8,452 nt of DNA, from assembly GCA_012512335.1 (NCBI GenBank), contig JAAZEK010000350.1, positions 1-8,452 of the forward strand. The letters are read 5' to 3'. Of the stretch, positions 1 to 5,716 are shown piece by piece. Made by a program: the position numbers and the translations under genes. Source of the DNA: Clostridiales bacterium (GTDB taxonomy: Bacteria > Bacillota > Clostridia > Caldicoprobacterales > DTU083). The notes below the pieces were generated by a model. The model was given only the letters and a program-made list of their open reading frames with translations, searched no databases and was not told the origin of the DNA. Position 1 is the stretch's first letter. Each line of letters starts with the position of its first letter.

Positions 1-1
1 A

Positions 2-46
2 AGATTTGCAGAATATCCAGATGGGAGAATAGAGAAACCGAACTAA
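2..46 (+). CDS. possible 3' end of an unidentified gene (partial)
   Basis: One frame is open from the window edge and reads RFAEYPDGRIEKPN before a TAA stop at 44-46. The composition is protein-like, and the stop is followed at once by an inverted repeat, as expected at the end of a gene. Fourteen residues are too few to name a family. A chance open frame of this length is quite possible, so this is a weak call. Confidence 0.3.
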   Translation, partial: RFAEYPDGRIEKPN

Positions 47-65
47 TAAAATTGCAGTTTTATTA
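44..65 (+). terminator. AT-only inverted repeat, possible weak terminator
   Basis: TAATAAAA (44-51) and TTTTATTA (58-65) are perfect 8-base complements around the loop TTGCAG. The left arm starts on the stop codon of the possible upstream gene tail. The stem has no G-C pair, so it would be weak in RNA, but the right arm supplies a short T-run. It could be a weak terminator for the gene to the left or simply AT-rich DNA. Confidence 0.35.
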
Positions 66-120
66 AACTATAACCTCCCAGCAAGAGGATACTATATACT
101 TACGACATCATTATTGACCT

Positions 121-150
121 ATCAAGGCATGTGGAGACGTGCGTATTGAT
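121..150 (+). other. hairpin-forming segment in the leader of the methyltransferase gene
   Basis: ATCAA (121-125) pairs with TTGAT (146-150). Inside it GCATGT (127-132) pairs with ACGTGC (137-142), including one G-U pair, around a GGAG loop. The result is an interrupted 11-pair hairpin. It lies in the roughly 250-base stretch 47-298, in which I see no gene. I do not recognise a known riboswitch class. Its function, if any, is unknown. Confidence 0.3.
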
Positions 151-196
151 TTCAAGGGTGAATGAGTGAGAGTGAGTGTGCTGAAAGATCTTATAT

Positions 197-262
197 ATCA
201 AGGGTTTTAGCACATATACATTCATGTGTGGTCAGGTTAGATGTTTGTGTCCAAACCTTGAT
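197..262 (+). other. long-range inverted repeat enclosing a small hairpin, upstream of the methyltransferase gene
   Basis: ATCAAGGGTTT (197-207) can pair with AAACCTTGAT (253-262) with one bulged base. Within the enclosed 45 bases, CACAT (211-215) pairs with ATGTG (224-228). The left arm shares the word ATCAAGG with the hairpin at 121. A closing stem over an internal hairpin resembles a structured leader RNA, and the next gene starts 36 bases downstream. I cannot match it to a described class, and chance pairing in AT-rich DNA is possible. Confidence 0.3.
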
Positions 263-298
263 TTAGATGAGCGGAATCGGAGATTGGAAGTGAGTTAA

Positions 299-970
299 TT
301 GGATAAAAAACTATTTATTCAAGCAATCGTGAAATATCTCATAGGCATAATACTGTTTTCAGTTTTATTGTTTGTTCCAGCAGGAACGGTTAATTATTGG
401 AATGCATGGCTACTAATTGGGGTTCTGTTTATTCCGATGCTTATTGTCGGAATAGTTTTGGCAATCAAGAATCCAGAGCTTTTGCGAAAGAGACTTAATG
501 CGAAAGAGAAAGAAGCAGAGCAGAAGAATGTAATACTATTTGGCGCTCTGATGTTTGTAAGTGGTCTTGTTATTGCTGGATTGGATTACCGCTATCAATG
601 GCTTGTTCTGCCCAAATGTCTGGTTTTAGCGGCGACAGCATTATTTTTATTTGCGTATCTACTTTATACAGAGGTATTGCGTGAAAATACATATTTGTCA
701 AGGACAATAGAAGTTCAAGAGAATCATAGGGTTGTAGATACAGGTCTGTACAGAATTGTAAGACACCCAATGTATACATCCACAATATTGCTGTTTTTGT
801 CTATGCCTTTGGTGCTTGGCTCTTTCTTTTCGTTTATTATTTTTTTGATATATCCGGTAATCATGGCTAAAAGAATCAGAAACGAAGAAGAAATATTAGA
901 AAAAAACTTAGAAGGATATTCAGAATATAAAAAGCGCACAAAGTATAGACTTATTCCATTTATCTGGTGA
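299..970 (+). CDS. isoprenylcysteine carboxyl methyltransferase (ICMT/PEMT-like) family membrane protein
   Basis: This 223-residue integral membrane protein has hydrophobic segments near residues 12-28, 34-55, 78-96, 104-124 and 161-190. The C-terminal third has the family signature: GLYRIVRHPMYTS (149-161), then a membrane hairpin, then KRIRNEEEIL with GYSEYKKRTKYRLIPFIW at the end. In this family the region binds S-adenosylmethionine next to the membrane and methylates a lipid-linked or small hydrophobic acceptor. The bacterial substrate is usually unknown and cannot be read here. The start is TTG at 299. An in-frame TAA lies at 296-298 and GGAAG (286-290) sits 8 bases upstream, so no other start fits. 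The length matches the family. It appears monocistronic, with decayed sequence downstream. Confidence 0.88.
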   Translation: MDKKLFIQAIVKYLIGIILFSVLLFVPAGTVNYWNAWLLIGVLFIPMLIVGIVLAIKNPELLRKRLNAKEKEAEQKNVILFGALMFVSGLVIAGLDYRYQWLVLPKCLVLAATALFLFAYLLYTEVLRENTYLSRTIEVQENHRVVDTGLYRIVRHPMYTSTILLFLSMPLVLGSFFSFIIFLIYPVIMAKRIRNEEEILEKNLEGYSEYKKRTKYRLIPFIW

Positions 971-1020
971 TATTATTATCGGATTTTTCTTTGTTATGTG
1001 GATATTTTGAAACGTTTTTC

Positions 1021-1063
1021 GGAGAGTATGTAAAGGAAAAACTATCGCAATATTTAAGCTTAT
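1021..1063 (+). repeat. direct repeat, left copy (Fic 3' end)
   Basis: This 43-base segment recurs in the same orientation at 3305-3347 with one difference (T at 1054, A at 3338). Both copies encode the tail of a Fic protein. The copies bracket about 2.24 kb carrying the deacetylase, the dehydrogenase fragment, the nitroreductase and the rest of the Fic fragment. Confidence 0.9.
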
Positions 1064-1074
1064 TACAGGATTAA
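1021..1074 (+). pseudogene. remnant of a Fic gene: last 17 codons only
   Basis: The frame reads GEYVKEKLSQYLSLLQD followed by TAA. It matches the C-terminal GEYVKEKLSQYISL of the truncated Fic gene ending at 3349, and 42 of 43 bases agree between 1021-1063 and 3305-3347. Upstream of 1021 I see no convincing Fic coding sequence. A short similarity (TATTATCGG at 974 and at 3263) at nearly the same distance hints that it may once have extended further. It is a non-functional relic. This copy carries three extra residues before its stop and may keep the more original end. Confidence 0.72.
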
Positions 1075-1081
1075 AATAAGA

Positions 1082-1180
1082 CACCCTGCCCAAAATCATG
1101 GAACCTACTACAATGCAGCAAACTGTATTTATCTTGGTCAGACAAAGGTCTTAGGCAGAGAATCCAGGAGCAAAAGAATT
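1082..1180 (+). pseudogene. possible remnant of a DUF4338 (DruA-like) protein
   Basis: One frame contains GTYYNAANCIYLGQT, followed by KVLGRESRSKR. From family knowledge, DUF4338 proteins (DruA of the Druantia defence system and transposase-associated relatives) carry a conserved stretch of the form GTxYxAANWxxLGxTxGRGR. The spacing of GT-Y-AAN-LG-T-GR fits that pattern. Only about 33 codons are recognisable. No start or plausible upstream extension is visible, because the preceding bases belong to the Fic remnant in another frame. It is therefore a fragment. The match is by eye and short, so the identification is tentative. Sequence from 1181 to 1277 shows nothing further. Confidence 0.45.
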
Positions 1181-1288
1181 TTTTTCAAATTTTTCATACT
1201 TCAGCTATGGAATATTGTAAAAAGAATTGTGTTTATAGGCAACTCGTATTAAAATATTGATTAACGACAGATTTACTGAGGTGAAGAA

Positions 1289-2116
1289 ATGAAGACATAT
1301 TATATTACTTATCCACACGGAAAATATAAAGCGATTACACTTAGTTATGATGATGGAAAGGTACAAGATCGTCGTCTCATTGATATCTTGAATCGATACG
1401 GTTTGAAAGGAACTTTCCACTTGAACGGAGGATTATTTCCAACAGAAGATGAAGTCGAAACACCAGACTCCCGAATTAAAAAAAGTGAGGTAGCTTCTTT
1501 ATACCAAGGTCATGAAGTAGCGTGTCACACGTATACCCATCCCACAATTGCTCGCTGTCCGATTGATAAAGTTGCCGACGAAGTCATCATGGATCGACAA
1601 GTTCTAGAAGAACTAGTGGATTATCCAGTTTGTGGCTTTTCCTATCCAAACGGATCCTACAATCAAGCAATTCAACAATTATTGCCCTTACTCGGAATCG
1701 AATATGCAAGACCTGTTGGCAGTACGAAGAATTTCTCCATTCCAGAAAATTGGTATGAGTGGCAGCCAACCTGCCATCATAATAATGGTTTAATAGCATT
1801 AGCTGAGGAATTTACCCAACTCCATAAATCACAGTATTTATACTTAATGTATGTGTGGGGACATAGTTATGAATTTGATCATGATGAAAACTGGGAGTTG
1901 ATGGAGGAATTTGCTGCGCATGTTTCTAAAGACGAATCAATTTGGTTTGTAACGAATATTGAATATAAAAGATACATGGAAGCATCCAAGCGCTTAGTGT
2001 TCACGAATAAAGGAGATAAAGTATATAACCCGAACGCGCAGACGGTTTGGATTCGGATTAATCAATATGTATTTGCGGTCAAGCCTGGGATGAATGATTT
2101 ATCCAAAAATCAATAG
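1289..2116 (+). CDS. polysaccharide deacetylase family protein (NodB / carbohydrate esterase 4)
   Basis: This 275-residue protein has the NodB homology motifs in order. SYDDG (19-23) gives the catalytic base and metal Asp pair D21-D22. CHTYTHP (79-85) supplies the metal-binding histidines H80 and H84. FSYPNGSY (117-124) corresponds to motif 3, with Tyr-Pro in place of the usual Arg-x-Pro. YVWGHSYEFD (188-197) carries the late His. The family removes N- or O-acetyl groups from cell-wall or other polysaccharides. No signal peptide or membrane segment is visible, so a cytoplasmic protein or a non-classical substrate is possible. The ATG at 1289 has GAGG at 1278-1281, 7 bases upstream. The last few codons (from about 2098) run into a dehydrogenase remnant read in another frame, so the native C-terminus may have been replaced. 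It lies inside the segment bracketed by the Fic direct repeat. Confidence 0.88.
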   Translation: MKTYYITYPHGKYKAITLSYDDGKVQDRRLIDILNRYGLKGTFHLNGGLFPTEDEVETPDSRIKKSEVASLYQGHEVACHTYTHPTIARCPIDKVADEVIMDRQVLEELVDYPVCGFSYPNGSYNQAIQQLLPLLGIEYARPVGSTKNFSIPENWYEWQPTCHHNNGLIALAEEFTQLHKSQYLYLMYVWGHSYEFDHDENWELMEEFAAHVSKDESIWFVTNIEYKRYMEASKRLVFTNKGDKVYNPNAQTVWIRINQYVFAVKPGMNDLSKNQ

Positions 2117-2373
2117 GTGCAAATCGAACTTTAGACTATAAGGAAGTTGACTATACAAGAGAAAATATAGGATATGATTATGTATATGACTTGCTTTATA
2201 CAAAAAAGTTAAGTCAATGTATATCTGTTGCTAATAAAAACGGGCATTTCATCATGCTTGGAGGAACCACAAAGAATCTTTTTAAAGTTTTAGTTATAGG
2301 TCCTATTTTATCTCAAATATGGGAGAGGAATAGGATGTTAGAGCGAGTGATTCGCTCAAACAGTAGGGAGTGA
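2098..2373 (+). pseudogene. fragment of an NAD(P)-dependent alcohol dehydrogenase / quinone oxidoreductase (MDR family)
   Basis: This frame is open from just after an in-frame TGA (2095-2097) to TGA at 2371-2373. It reads SIGANRTLDYKEVDYTRENI, then GYDYVYDLL, then NGHFIMLGG and KVLVIGPILS. From family knowledge this is the second half of the MDR cofactor domain: the LGAdxviDY segment after the Rossmann start, the YDvvfD strand and the LxxxGxxvxxGG strand. The N-terminal catalytic domain and the GxGxxG loop are missing, and similarity fades after about 2340. There is no suitable start codon or ribosome binding site. The left boundary abuts the deacetylase end and the right boundary abuts the nitroreductase leader, so both ends look like recombination joints. 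Confidence 0.7.
2341..2357 (+). promoter_or_regulatory. perfect inverted repeat ahead of the nitroreductase gene, possible operator or leader hairpin
   Basis: GAGCGA (2341-2346) and TCGCTC (2352-2357) are perfect complements around GTGAT. The element lies 21 bases upstream of the nitroreductase ATG and just before its ribosome binding site. It could be a repressor operator or an RNA hairpin that affects translation. There is no T-run, so it is not a terminator. No regulator gene lies nearby to support either idea. Confidence 0.35.
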
Positions 2374-2378
2374 AATTA

Positions 2379-3050
2379 ATGATAACAATGATACAAGCGA
2401 TGAATGAAAGACACATGGTGCGAAAATATACGGATAGAGAAATTCCTGCTGAGATAATTTCACTGCTTAATGAGCGCATTGTAGAAAACAACAAATCTTA
2501 CGGACTTCATCTTACTCTTGTAACAGGTAATGCTGATGGACTGGGCGGGCTGGCGAAGTTATTGCTTGCAAAGAAAGTCAATAATTATTTTGTACTTGCA
2601 GGAGCGGACACCCCCGATCTTGACGAAAAACTCGGCTATTGCGGTGCAGATTTAATCATCTATGCCCATACCTTGGGACTGAATACTTGGTGGGTTGGTG
2701 GTATGTATAATAAAAAGGGTGCTCTAAAAAATCTAAGAGTAGATAATGTAAGAGTGAACGGAATTATTGCTGTTGGTTATGGAGAAACACAGGGCGTTCC
2801 CCATAAATCAAAAACTGCCACGGAAATTAGTAAATATAATGGCGTTGCGCCTGAATGGTTTGCAGATGGGATAGAGGCACTATTACTTGCCCCAACTGCG
2901 TTAAACAAGCAGGCGTTCAAGGTTAGTGGCGATGGTAATCAGGTATCAATCATCTATGACAACGGACATTTTGCAGACATTGACCTTGGTATTGGCAAAT
3001 ATCATTTTGAATTAGGTGCTGGAAAAAATAATTTTGAATGGGCGAAGTAA
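2379..3050 (+). CDS. nitroreductase family protein (TM1586-like, FMN-binding)
   Basis: This 223-residue protein belongs to the single-chain nitroreductase group that carries two nitroreductase-like halves. RHMVRKYTD (11-19) is the usual N-terminal flavin-phosphate contact. NNYFVLAG (68-75), EKLGYCGADLIIYAHTLGLNTWWVGGMY (83-110) and APTALNKQAF (171-180) are further flavin-pocket segments. The end, from DLGIGKYHFELGAG, is typical of a complete member. Such enzymes reduce nitro-compounds or quinones with NAD(P)H in the cytoplasm, and the physiological substrate is unknown. ATG 2379 is chosen because AGGGAG (2365-2370) lies 8 bases upstream; a GTG at 2370 would fall inside that site. The stop codon overlaps the start of the truncated Fic frame by 13 bases. 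Confidence 0.87.
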   Translation: MITMIQAMNERHMVRKYTDREIPAEIISLLNERIVENNKSYGLHLTLVTGNADGLGGLAKLLLAKKVNNYFVLAGADTPDLDEKLGYCGADLIIYAHTLGLNTWWVGGMYNKKGALKNLRVDNVRVNGIIAVGYGETQGVPHKSKTATEISKYNGVAPEWFADGIEALLLAPTALNKQAFKVSGDGNQVSIIYDNGHFADIDLGIGKYHFELGAGKNNFEWAK

Positions 3051-3349
3051 AGAACAAAATGCAAAATTTCAGCAATGGCAACCGGCACATCATAGAAACA
3101 GCAGCACTGTTTCACCTGAGCTTTGAGGGCATTCATCCTTTTATCGATGGCAACGGGCGCACTGGGCGACTAATTTTGAACCTGATGCTGATGCAGGCGG
3201 GATATCCCCCCATCGACGTGAAGTTTGCCGACAGGAGAGAATACTATTCCTGCTTTGACAGCTATTATCGGGACGACGATTCGTCCCCGATGGTAAATAT
3301 GGTGGGAGAGTATGTAAAGGAAAAACTATCGCAATATATAAGCTTATAA
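3038..3349 (+). CDS. Fic domain protein, 5'-truncated, probably a pseudogene
   Basis: The 103-codon frame holds the complete Fic active-site motif HPFIDGNGRTGR (33-44), preceded by HIIETAALFHLSFEGI and followed by the conserved LNLMLMQAGYPPIDVKFADRREYY. Fic enzymes transfer AMP or other nucleotide groups to protein side chains; His33 would be the catalytic base. Full proteins of this type run to roughly 300 residues or more. Here the N-terminal part, including the substrate-clamping flap and any inhibitory helix, is absent. The ATG at 3038 lies inside the end of the nitroreductase gene with no convincing ribosome binding site of its own. Base composition is distinctly richer in G and C than the flanking genes, which suggests foreign origin. 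A residual translated product cannot be excluded. Its last 43 bases are duplicated at 1021. Confidence 0.8.
   Translation: MGEVKNKMQNFSNGNRHIIETAALFHLSFEGIHPFIDGNGRTGRLILNLMLMQAGYPPIDVKFADRREYYSCFDSYYRDDDSSPMVNMVGEYVKEKLSQYISL
3305..3347 (+). repeat. direct repeat, right copy (Fic 3' end)
   Basis: This is the partner of 1021-1063, with 42 of 43 bases identical, in the same orientation and the same reading frame of a Fic tail. After 3347 the two copies diverge: here TAA follows directly, whereas the left copy continues for several codons. Confidence 0.9.
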
Positions 3350-3464
3350 TGTAGTGGTTACAATCCACTCACTGAAGGTTATTGTGTCTTATATATGCTG
3401 ATTTACTTAAGAAGAGCGTGCGAAATAAATAGTTGTTATAATTATTAGTTTGGGAGATGTTACT

Positions 3465-3740
3465 ATGGTAGAAGTTAAAAAAGGGACTAAAAGTTTTTAT
3501 ATAGGAGATTCAGAGGAAAATCCATTAGCAGAAATGGCGTTTGTACCTTCTGGTAATAGTCTTATAATTATCGATCATACCCATGTATCTGAGGAGTTAA
3601 ATGGTCAAGGTATTGGAAAAATACTATTAAAAGAGCTAGTTGATTGGGCAAGGAAGGAAGATAAAAAGATAATGCCTCTTTGTCCTTATGCAAAAGCACA
3701 AATGGAAAAGAACAAAGAATATCATGATATGATATTGTAA
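3465..3740 (+). CDS. small GNAT-like N-acetyltransferase (GCN5-related, PF14542 type)
   Basis: This 91-residue protein matches the very short GNAT family of stand-alone acetyltransferase cores. IIIDHTHVSEELNGQGIGKILLKELVDWA (34-62) contains the acetyl-CoA pyrophosphate loop NGQGIG (46-51). It is followed by KKIMPLCPYAKAQMEKNKEYHDMI, where the PLCPYA segment with its Cys is typical of this group. The acceptor is unknown. The preferred start is ATG 3465, with GGGAG (3452-3456) 8 bases upstream; an in-frame TTG at 3450 overlaps that site and is unlikely. A TATAAT (3437-3442) lies just upstream, but without a good -35 at normal spacing. It is a complete gene in its own short unit after the Fic fragment. 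Confidence 0.85.
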   Translation: MVEVKKGTKSFYIGDSEENPLAEMAFVPSGNSLIIIDHTHVSEELNGQGIGKILLKELVDWARKEDKKIMPLCPYAKAQMEKNKEYHDMIL

Positions 3741-3821
3741 TTATGACAACGTCAAGAAGGAACTTAAAAGGCTGACTATACAGCGATAAATAGGAAATTT
3801 ACTGACGATGGAGGTTTTCAC

Positions 3822-4121
3822 ATAAATCCAAAAATATACAAATTTGATGCAATTATACAAAAGGTTCCTGACATAGACGGAGCATATGTTGAAGTCCCGT
3901 TTAATGTAAGAGAAGAGTTCGGTAAGGGGCGTGTACTTGTTCATGCTACGTTTGATGGCGAACCATATGATGGGCAGGTTGTGAAAATGGGGACACCATG
4001 CCATATTATTGGCTTACGTAAGGATATTCGTTTGAAGATTGGAAAACAACCCGGTGATACCGTTCATGTAGTTTTACAGGAGCGAGAGAAAAAGTCAACT
4101 AACCCCCACTTGCAGAAGTAG
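3822..4121 (+). pseudogene. DUF1905 domain protein gene with ATA in the start position
   Basis: An uninterrupted 99-codon frame reads YKFDAIIQKVPDIDGAYVEV, then PFNVREEFGKGRVLVHATFD, GEPYDG, KMGTPCHIIGLRKDIRLKIG and QPGDTVHVVLQE. This is the whole DUF1905 beta-barrel domain, whose molecular function is not established. A strong GGAGG site (3810-3814) lies 7 bases before codon 3822, exactly where a start is expected, but the codon there is ATA. No ATG, GTG or TTG occurs in frame before the middle of the domain; the frame is open back to 3768. The gene may have lost its start through a G-to-A change, may start inefficiently at ATA, or may reflect a sequencing error. The rest of the gene shows no decay, so any loss is recent. 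Confidence 0.78.
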
Positions 4122-4180
4122 AGCTAATAGATGATGGTTAAAAGAATTTAAGGTGGCGTTCTACAATAACTAAGGCTAAG

Positions 4181-4210
4181 TTTACATAATAGACATAAAA
4201 TGTTCATAAT
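4181..4210 (+). promoter_or_regulatory. probable sigma-A promoter of the lipoprotein gene
   Basis: TTTACA (4181-4186, one mismatch to TTGACA) and CATAAT (4205-4210, one mismatch to TATAAT) are 18 bases apart. Initiation would fall near 4217 and give a leader of about 40 bases before the ATG at 4259. It lies in an otherwise empty gap after the DUF1905 gene. The call rests on consensus matching by eye in AT-rich DNA. Confidence 0.4.
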
Positions 4211-4258
4211 CCTAGGGTAATAATATATTAAGAACAAAAGAGGAGATGTTTTACCCTA

Positions 4259-4885
4259 ATGAAAAATTTAAATAAAAATTCTATGAAGTTGATGGCTGTT
4301 ATACTTACCATGAGTTTATTGATTGTCGGATGTAGTTCAAACGCTGAAGAACATGATAAGTCGACAATAGATCCAGGTGATTCTTCGGTTAATATTGTTG
4401 TTATGGCGACTTATGTAGATGATGATCGCTTGGCAAGCTATTCAGAAGCGTTCGATAACACGATGGATATTGAAATCGAATGGATTGGGATCACTGCTGG
4501 TGATTCAGAGGTAGATCCTATGAGTACGATGGCTGGTATGACCAAACTATCTGGGATGATAGCTAGCGGTGAAGTCGATATCCTGATTAGTGACGAGGAA
4601 AATGCATTAAGACATGGTGATAATGGAAATACTTTTTTAAGCCTGTCTGATGCTTATGATGAGGAAACTATAGCAGGGTTTAGCCATCCGCCTATTAAGT
4701 TGCCAATTCGAGACGAAGAAGGTATAGAGACAGGTGACGAAACTGCAGAAGTGGGTATAGATGTATCAGATGATGCAGATTTACTACAAGCCACCTCCGC
4801 CCAGAAGCTAAGTGCTTATATTGTGGTTAACGCTGCAAATATGGATAATGCTAAAGAACTGTTTCAGAATCTGGCAACAAAATAA
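4259..4885 (+). CDS. acidic lipoprotein of unknown function
   Basis: The 208-residue product starts with a typical type II signal peptide: basic MKNLNKNSMK, hydrophobic core LMAVILTMSLLIVG, and lipobox LIVGC with the lipidated Cys at 25. It should be anchored on the outer face of the cell membrane. The mature part is strongly acidic. VNIVVMATYVDDDRLASYSE followed by SGMIASGEVDILISDEENA recalls the strand-helix pattern of ABC-transporter substrate-binding proteins, where a protein-ligand cleft holds the solute, but the chain is much shorter than those and no permease or ATPase gene lies nearby. I do not recognise a named family. AGGAG (4241-4245) is 13 bases from the ATG, longer than ideal. 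ATG 4283 is an alternative start but would shorten the signal peptide n-region. Confidence 0.8.
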   Translation: MKNLNKNSMKLMAVILTMSLLIVGCSSNAEEHDKSTIDPGDSSVNIVVMATYVDDDRLASYSEAFDNTMDIEIEWIGITAGDSEVDPMSTMAGMTKLSGMIASGEVDILISDEENALRHGDNGNTFLSLSDAYDEETIAGFSHPPIKLPIRDEEGIETGDETAEVGIDVSDDADLLQATSAQKLSAYIVVNAANMDNAKELFQNLATK

Positions 4886-4893
4886 ATTATCGG

Positions 4894-4920
4894 GAAGCAA
4901 GTGAACCATCCCCATGCCTC
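4894..4920 (+). repeat. 27-base palindromic repeat, degenerate copy
   Basis: This segment agrees with 6614-6640 at 23 of 27 positions, and both are followed by AG. It begins 8 bases after the lipoprotein stop codon. The outer arms are less complementary than in the other copy, and no T-run follows, so a terminator role on this strand is doubtful. Its ATG at 4914 is in frame with the glycosylase gene and can mislead start prediction. Confidence 0.65.
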
Positions 4921-4961
4921 AGGGGGGTAGGCTTATAGTAAAAAGTAAACGGGAGTGTGAT

Positions 4962-5543
4962 ATGATGATTTTTGAAAAGATTAAACAAGAAATAATGGCT
5001 GACCCAATGAACGACTCCTTTACGAAAAACGGAATCCCACCATTATTTAAAGCTTCTACTGACGCCCGGATTGTCGTAGTTGGACAAGCACCAGGACAGA
5101 AAGCTGAGGCAACTCGTTTATTTTGGAACGATTTAAGTGGCGACCGATTAAGAGAGTGGATGGGAGTATCTCGTGAGGAATTTTATAGCACTAACCGTAT
5201 CGCCCATTTGCCTATGGATTTTTACTACCCAGGGAAAGCGAAAAATGGTGATGCCCCACCTAGAAAGGGCTTTGCAGAGAAATGGCATTCTCGTTTACTG
5301 GATGAAATGCCAAATATTGAAATTATTATTCTAATTGGAAACTATGCACAAGCATACTACTTAAATAAACTACGAGAGAAAAACTTAACTGAAACAGTGA
5401 AAAGTTACCATAAATATTTACCTGAATATCTACCATTAGTTCATCCTTCTCCATTGAACCTTGGTTGGTTGAAACGAAATCCATGGTTTGAAAATGAGGT
5501 TATACCTATTTTAAGGGATATAGTCAGTAGAAATTTACGATAA
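4962..5543 (+). CDS. uracil-DNA glycosylase family protein
   Basis: The 193-residue protein carries both hallmark motifs of the uracil-DNA glycosylase superfamily. Motif A is VVVGQAPGQKA (38-48), which corresponds to the water-activating and uracil-binding loop. Motif B is LVHPSPLNLGWLKRNPWFE (159-177), where HPSPLN forms the DNA-intercalating loop. LPMDFYYPG (83-91) and LIGNYAQAYYL (124-134) are also family features. Family members of this type remove uracil or related bases from DNA, but whether this branch is active is less certain than for the classical enzyme. No iron-sulfur cysteines are visible, unlike family 4. The start at 4962 (or 4965) follows GGGAG (4951-4955) by 6 (or 9) bases. 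A longer frame from 4914 begins inside the palindromic repeat and lacks a ribosome binding site. Confidence 0.85.
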   Translation: MMIFEKIKQEIMADPMNDSFTKNGIPPLFKASTDARIVVVGQAPGQKAEATRLFWNDLSGDRLREWMGVSREEFYSTNRIAHLPMDFYYPGKAKNGDAPPRKGFAEKWHSRLLDEMPNIEIIILIGNYAQAYYLNKLREKNLTETVKSYHKYLPEYLPLVHPSPLNLGWLKRNPWFENEVIPILRDIVSRNLR

Positions 5544-5544
5544 T

Positions 5545-5569
5545 ACACAATTAAGCTTATACATTGTGT
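5545..5569 (+). repeat. inverted repeat after the glycosylase gene
   Basis: ACACAAT (5545-5551) and ATTGTGT (5563-5569) are perfect complements around an 11-base AT-rich loop, starting one base after the glycosylase stop. There is no T-run, so a terminator is unlikely. The right arm also supplies the possible -35 element of the next gene, so it could be an operator. Confidence 0.3.
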
Positions 5570-5592
5570 GATATACAAAGAAATGATATTAT
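5564..5592 (+). promoter_or_regulatory. possible promoter of the phosphatase-superfamily gene
   Basis: TTGTGT (5564-5569) and TATTAT (5587-5592, one mismatch to TATAAT) are separated by 17 bases. The -35 match is only partial. Transcription would start near 5599, upstream of both candidate start codons of the following gene. Confidence 0.35.
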
Positions 5593-5716
5593 ATTACTGA
5601 ATTAAAAGTAAAATAGGATATGAAGAATGGAAAGTAGAATAGATTTATGTCCTTTGAGTCAAGCACAAACACAAAACTTTATTGATTTATTAGTATTAGA
5701 AAGCAGGAGATGCGAG

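Noticed and set aside
100..298. A named riboswitch in the methyltransferase leader
   Set aside because: I could not match conserved core sequences of the classes I know (TPP, SAM, preQ1, guanidine, cyclic-di-GMP, fluoride). Only generic stem potential is seen.
1205..1420. A 71-codon minus-strand open frame across the deacetylase start
   Set aside because: It overlaps the deacetylase ribosome binding site and catalytic motif on the other strand and shows no recognisable domain.
1021..3347. An insertion sequence or composite transposon with the Fic repeats as ends
   Set aside because: The repeats are coding Fic sequence rather than terminal inverted repeats, there is no intact transposase between them, and no target-site duplication is visible.
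3353..3369. Inverted repeat AGTGG / CCACT after the Fic fragment as a terminator
   Set aside because: It has only five pairs with a seven-base loop and no T-run. It is too weak to call.
3741..4004. An 87-codon minus-strand open frame
   Set aside because: It lies antisense to the DUF1905 domain frame, has no ribosome binding site and its translation is not protein-like. The plus-strand frame has clear family similarity.
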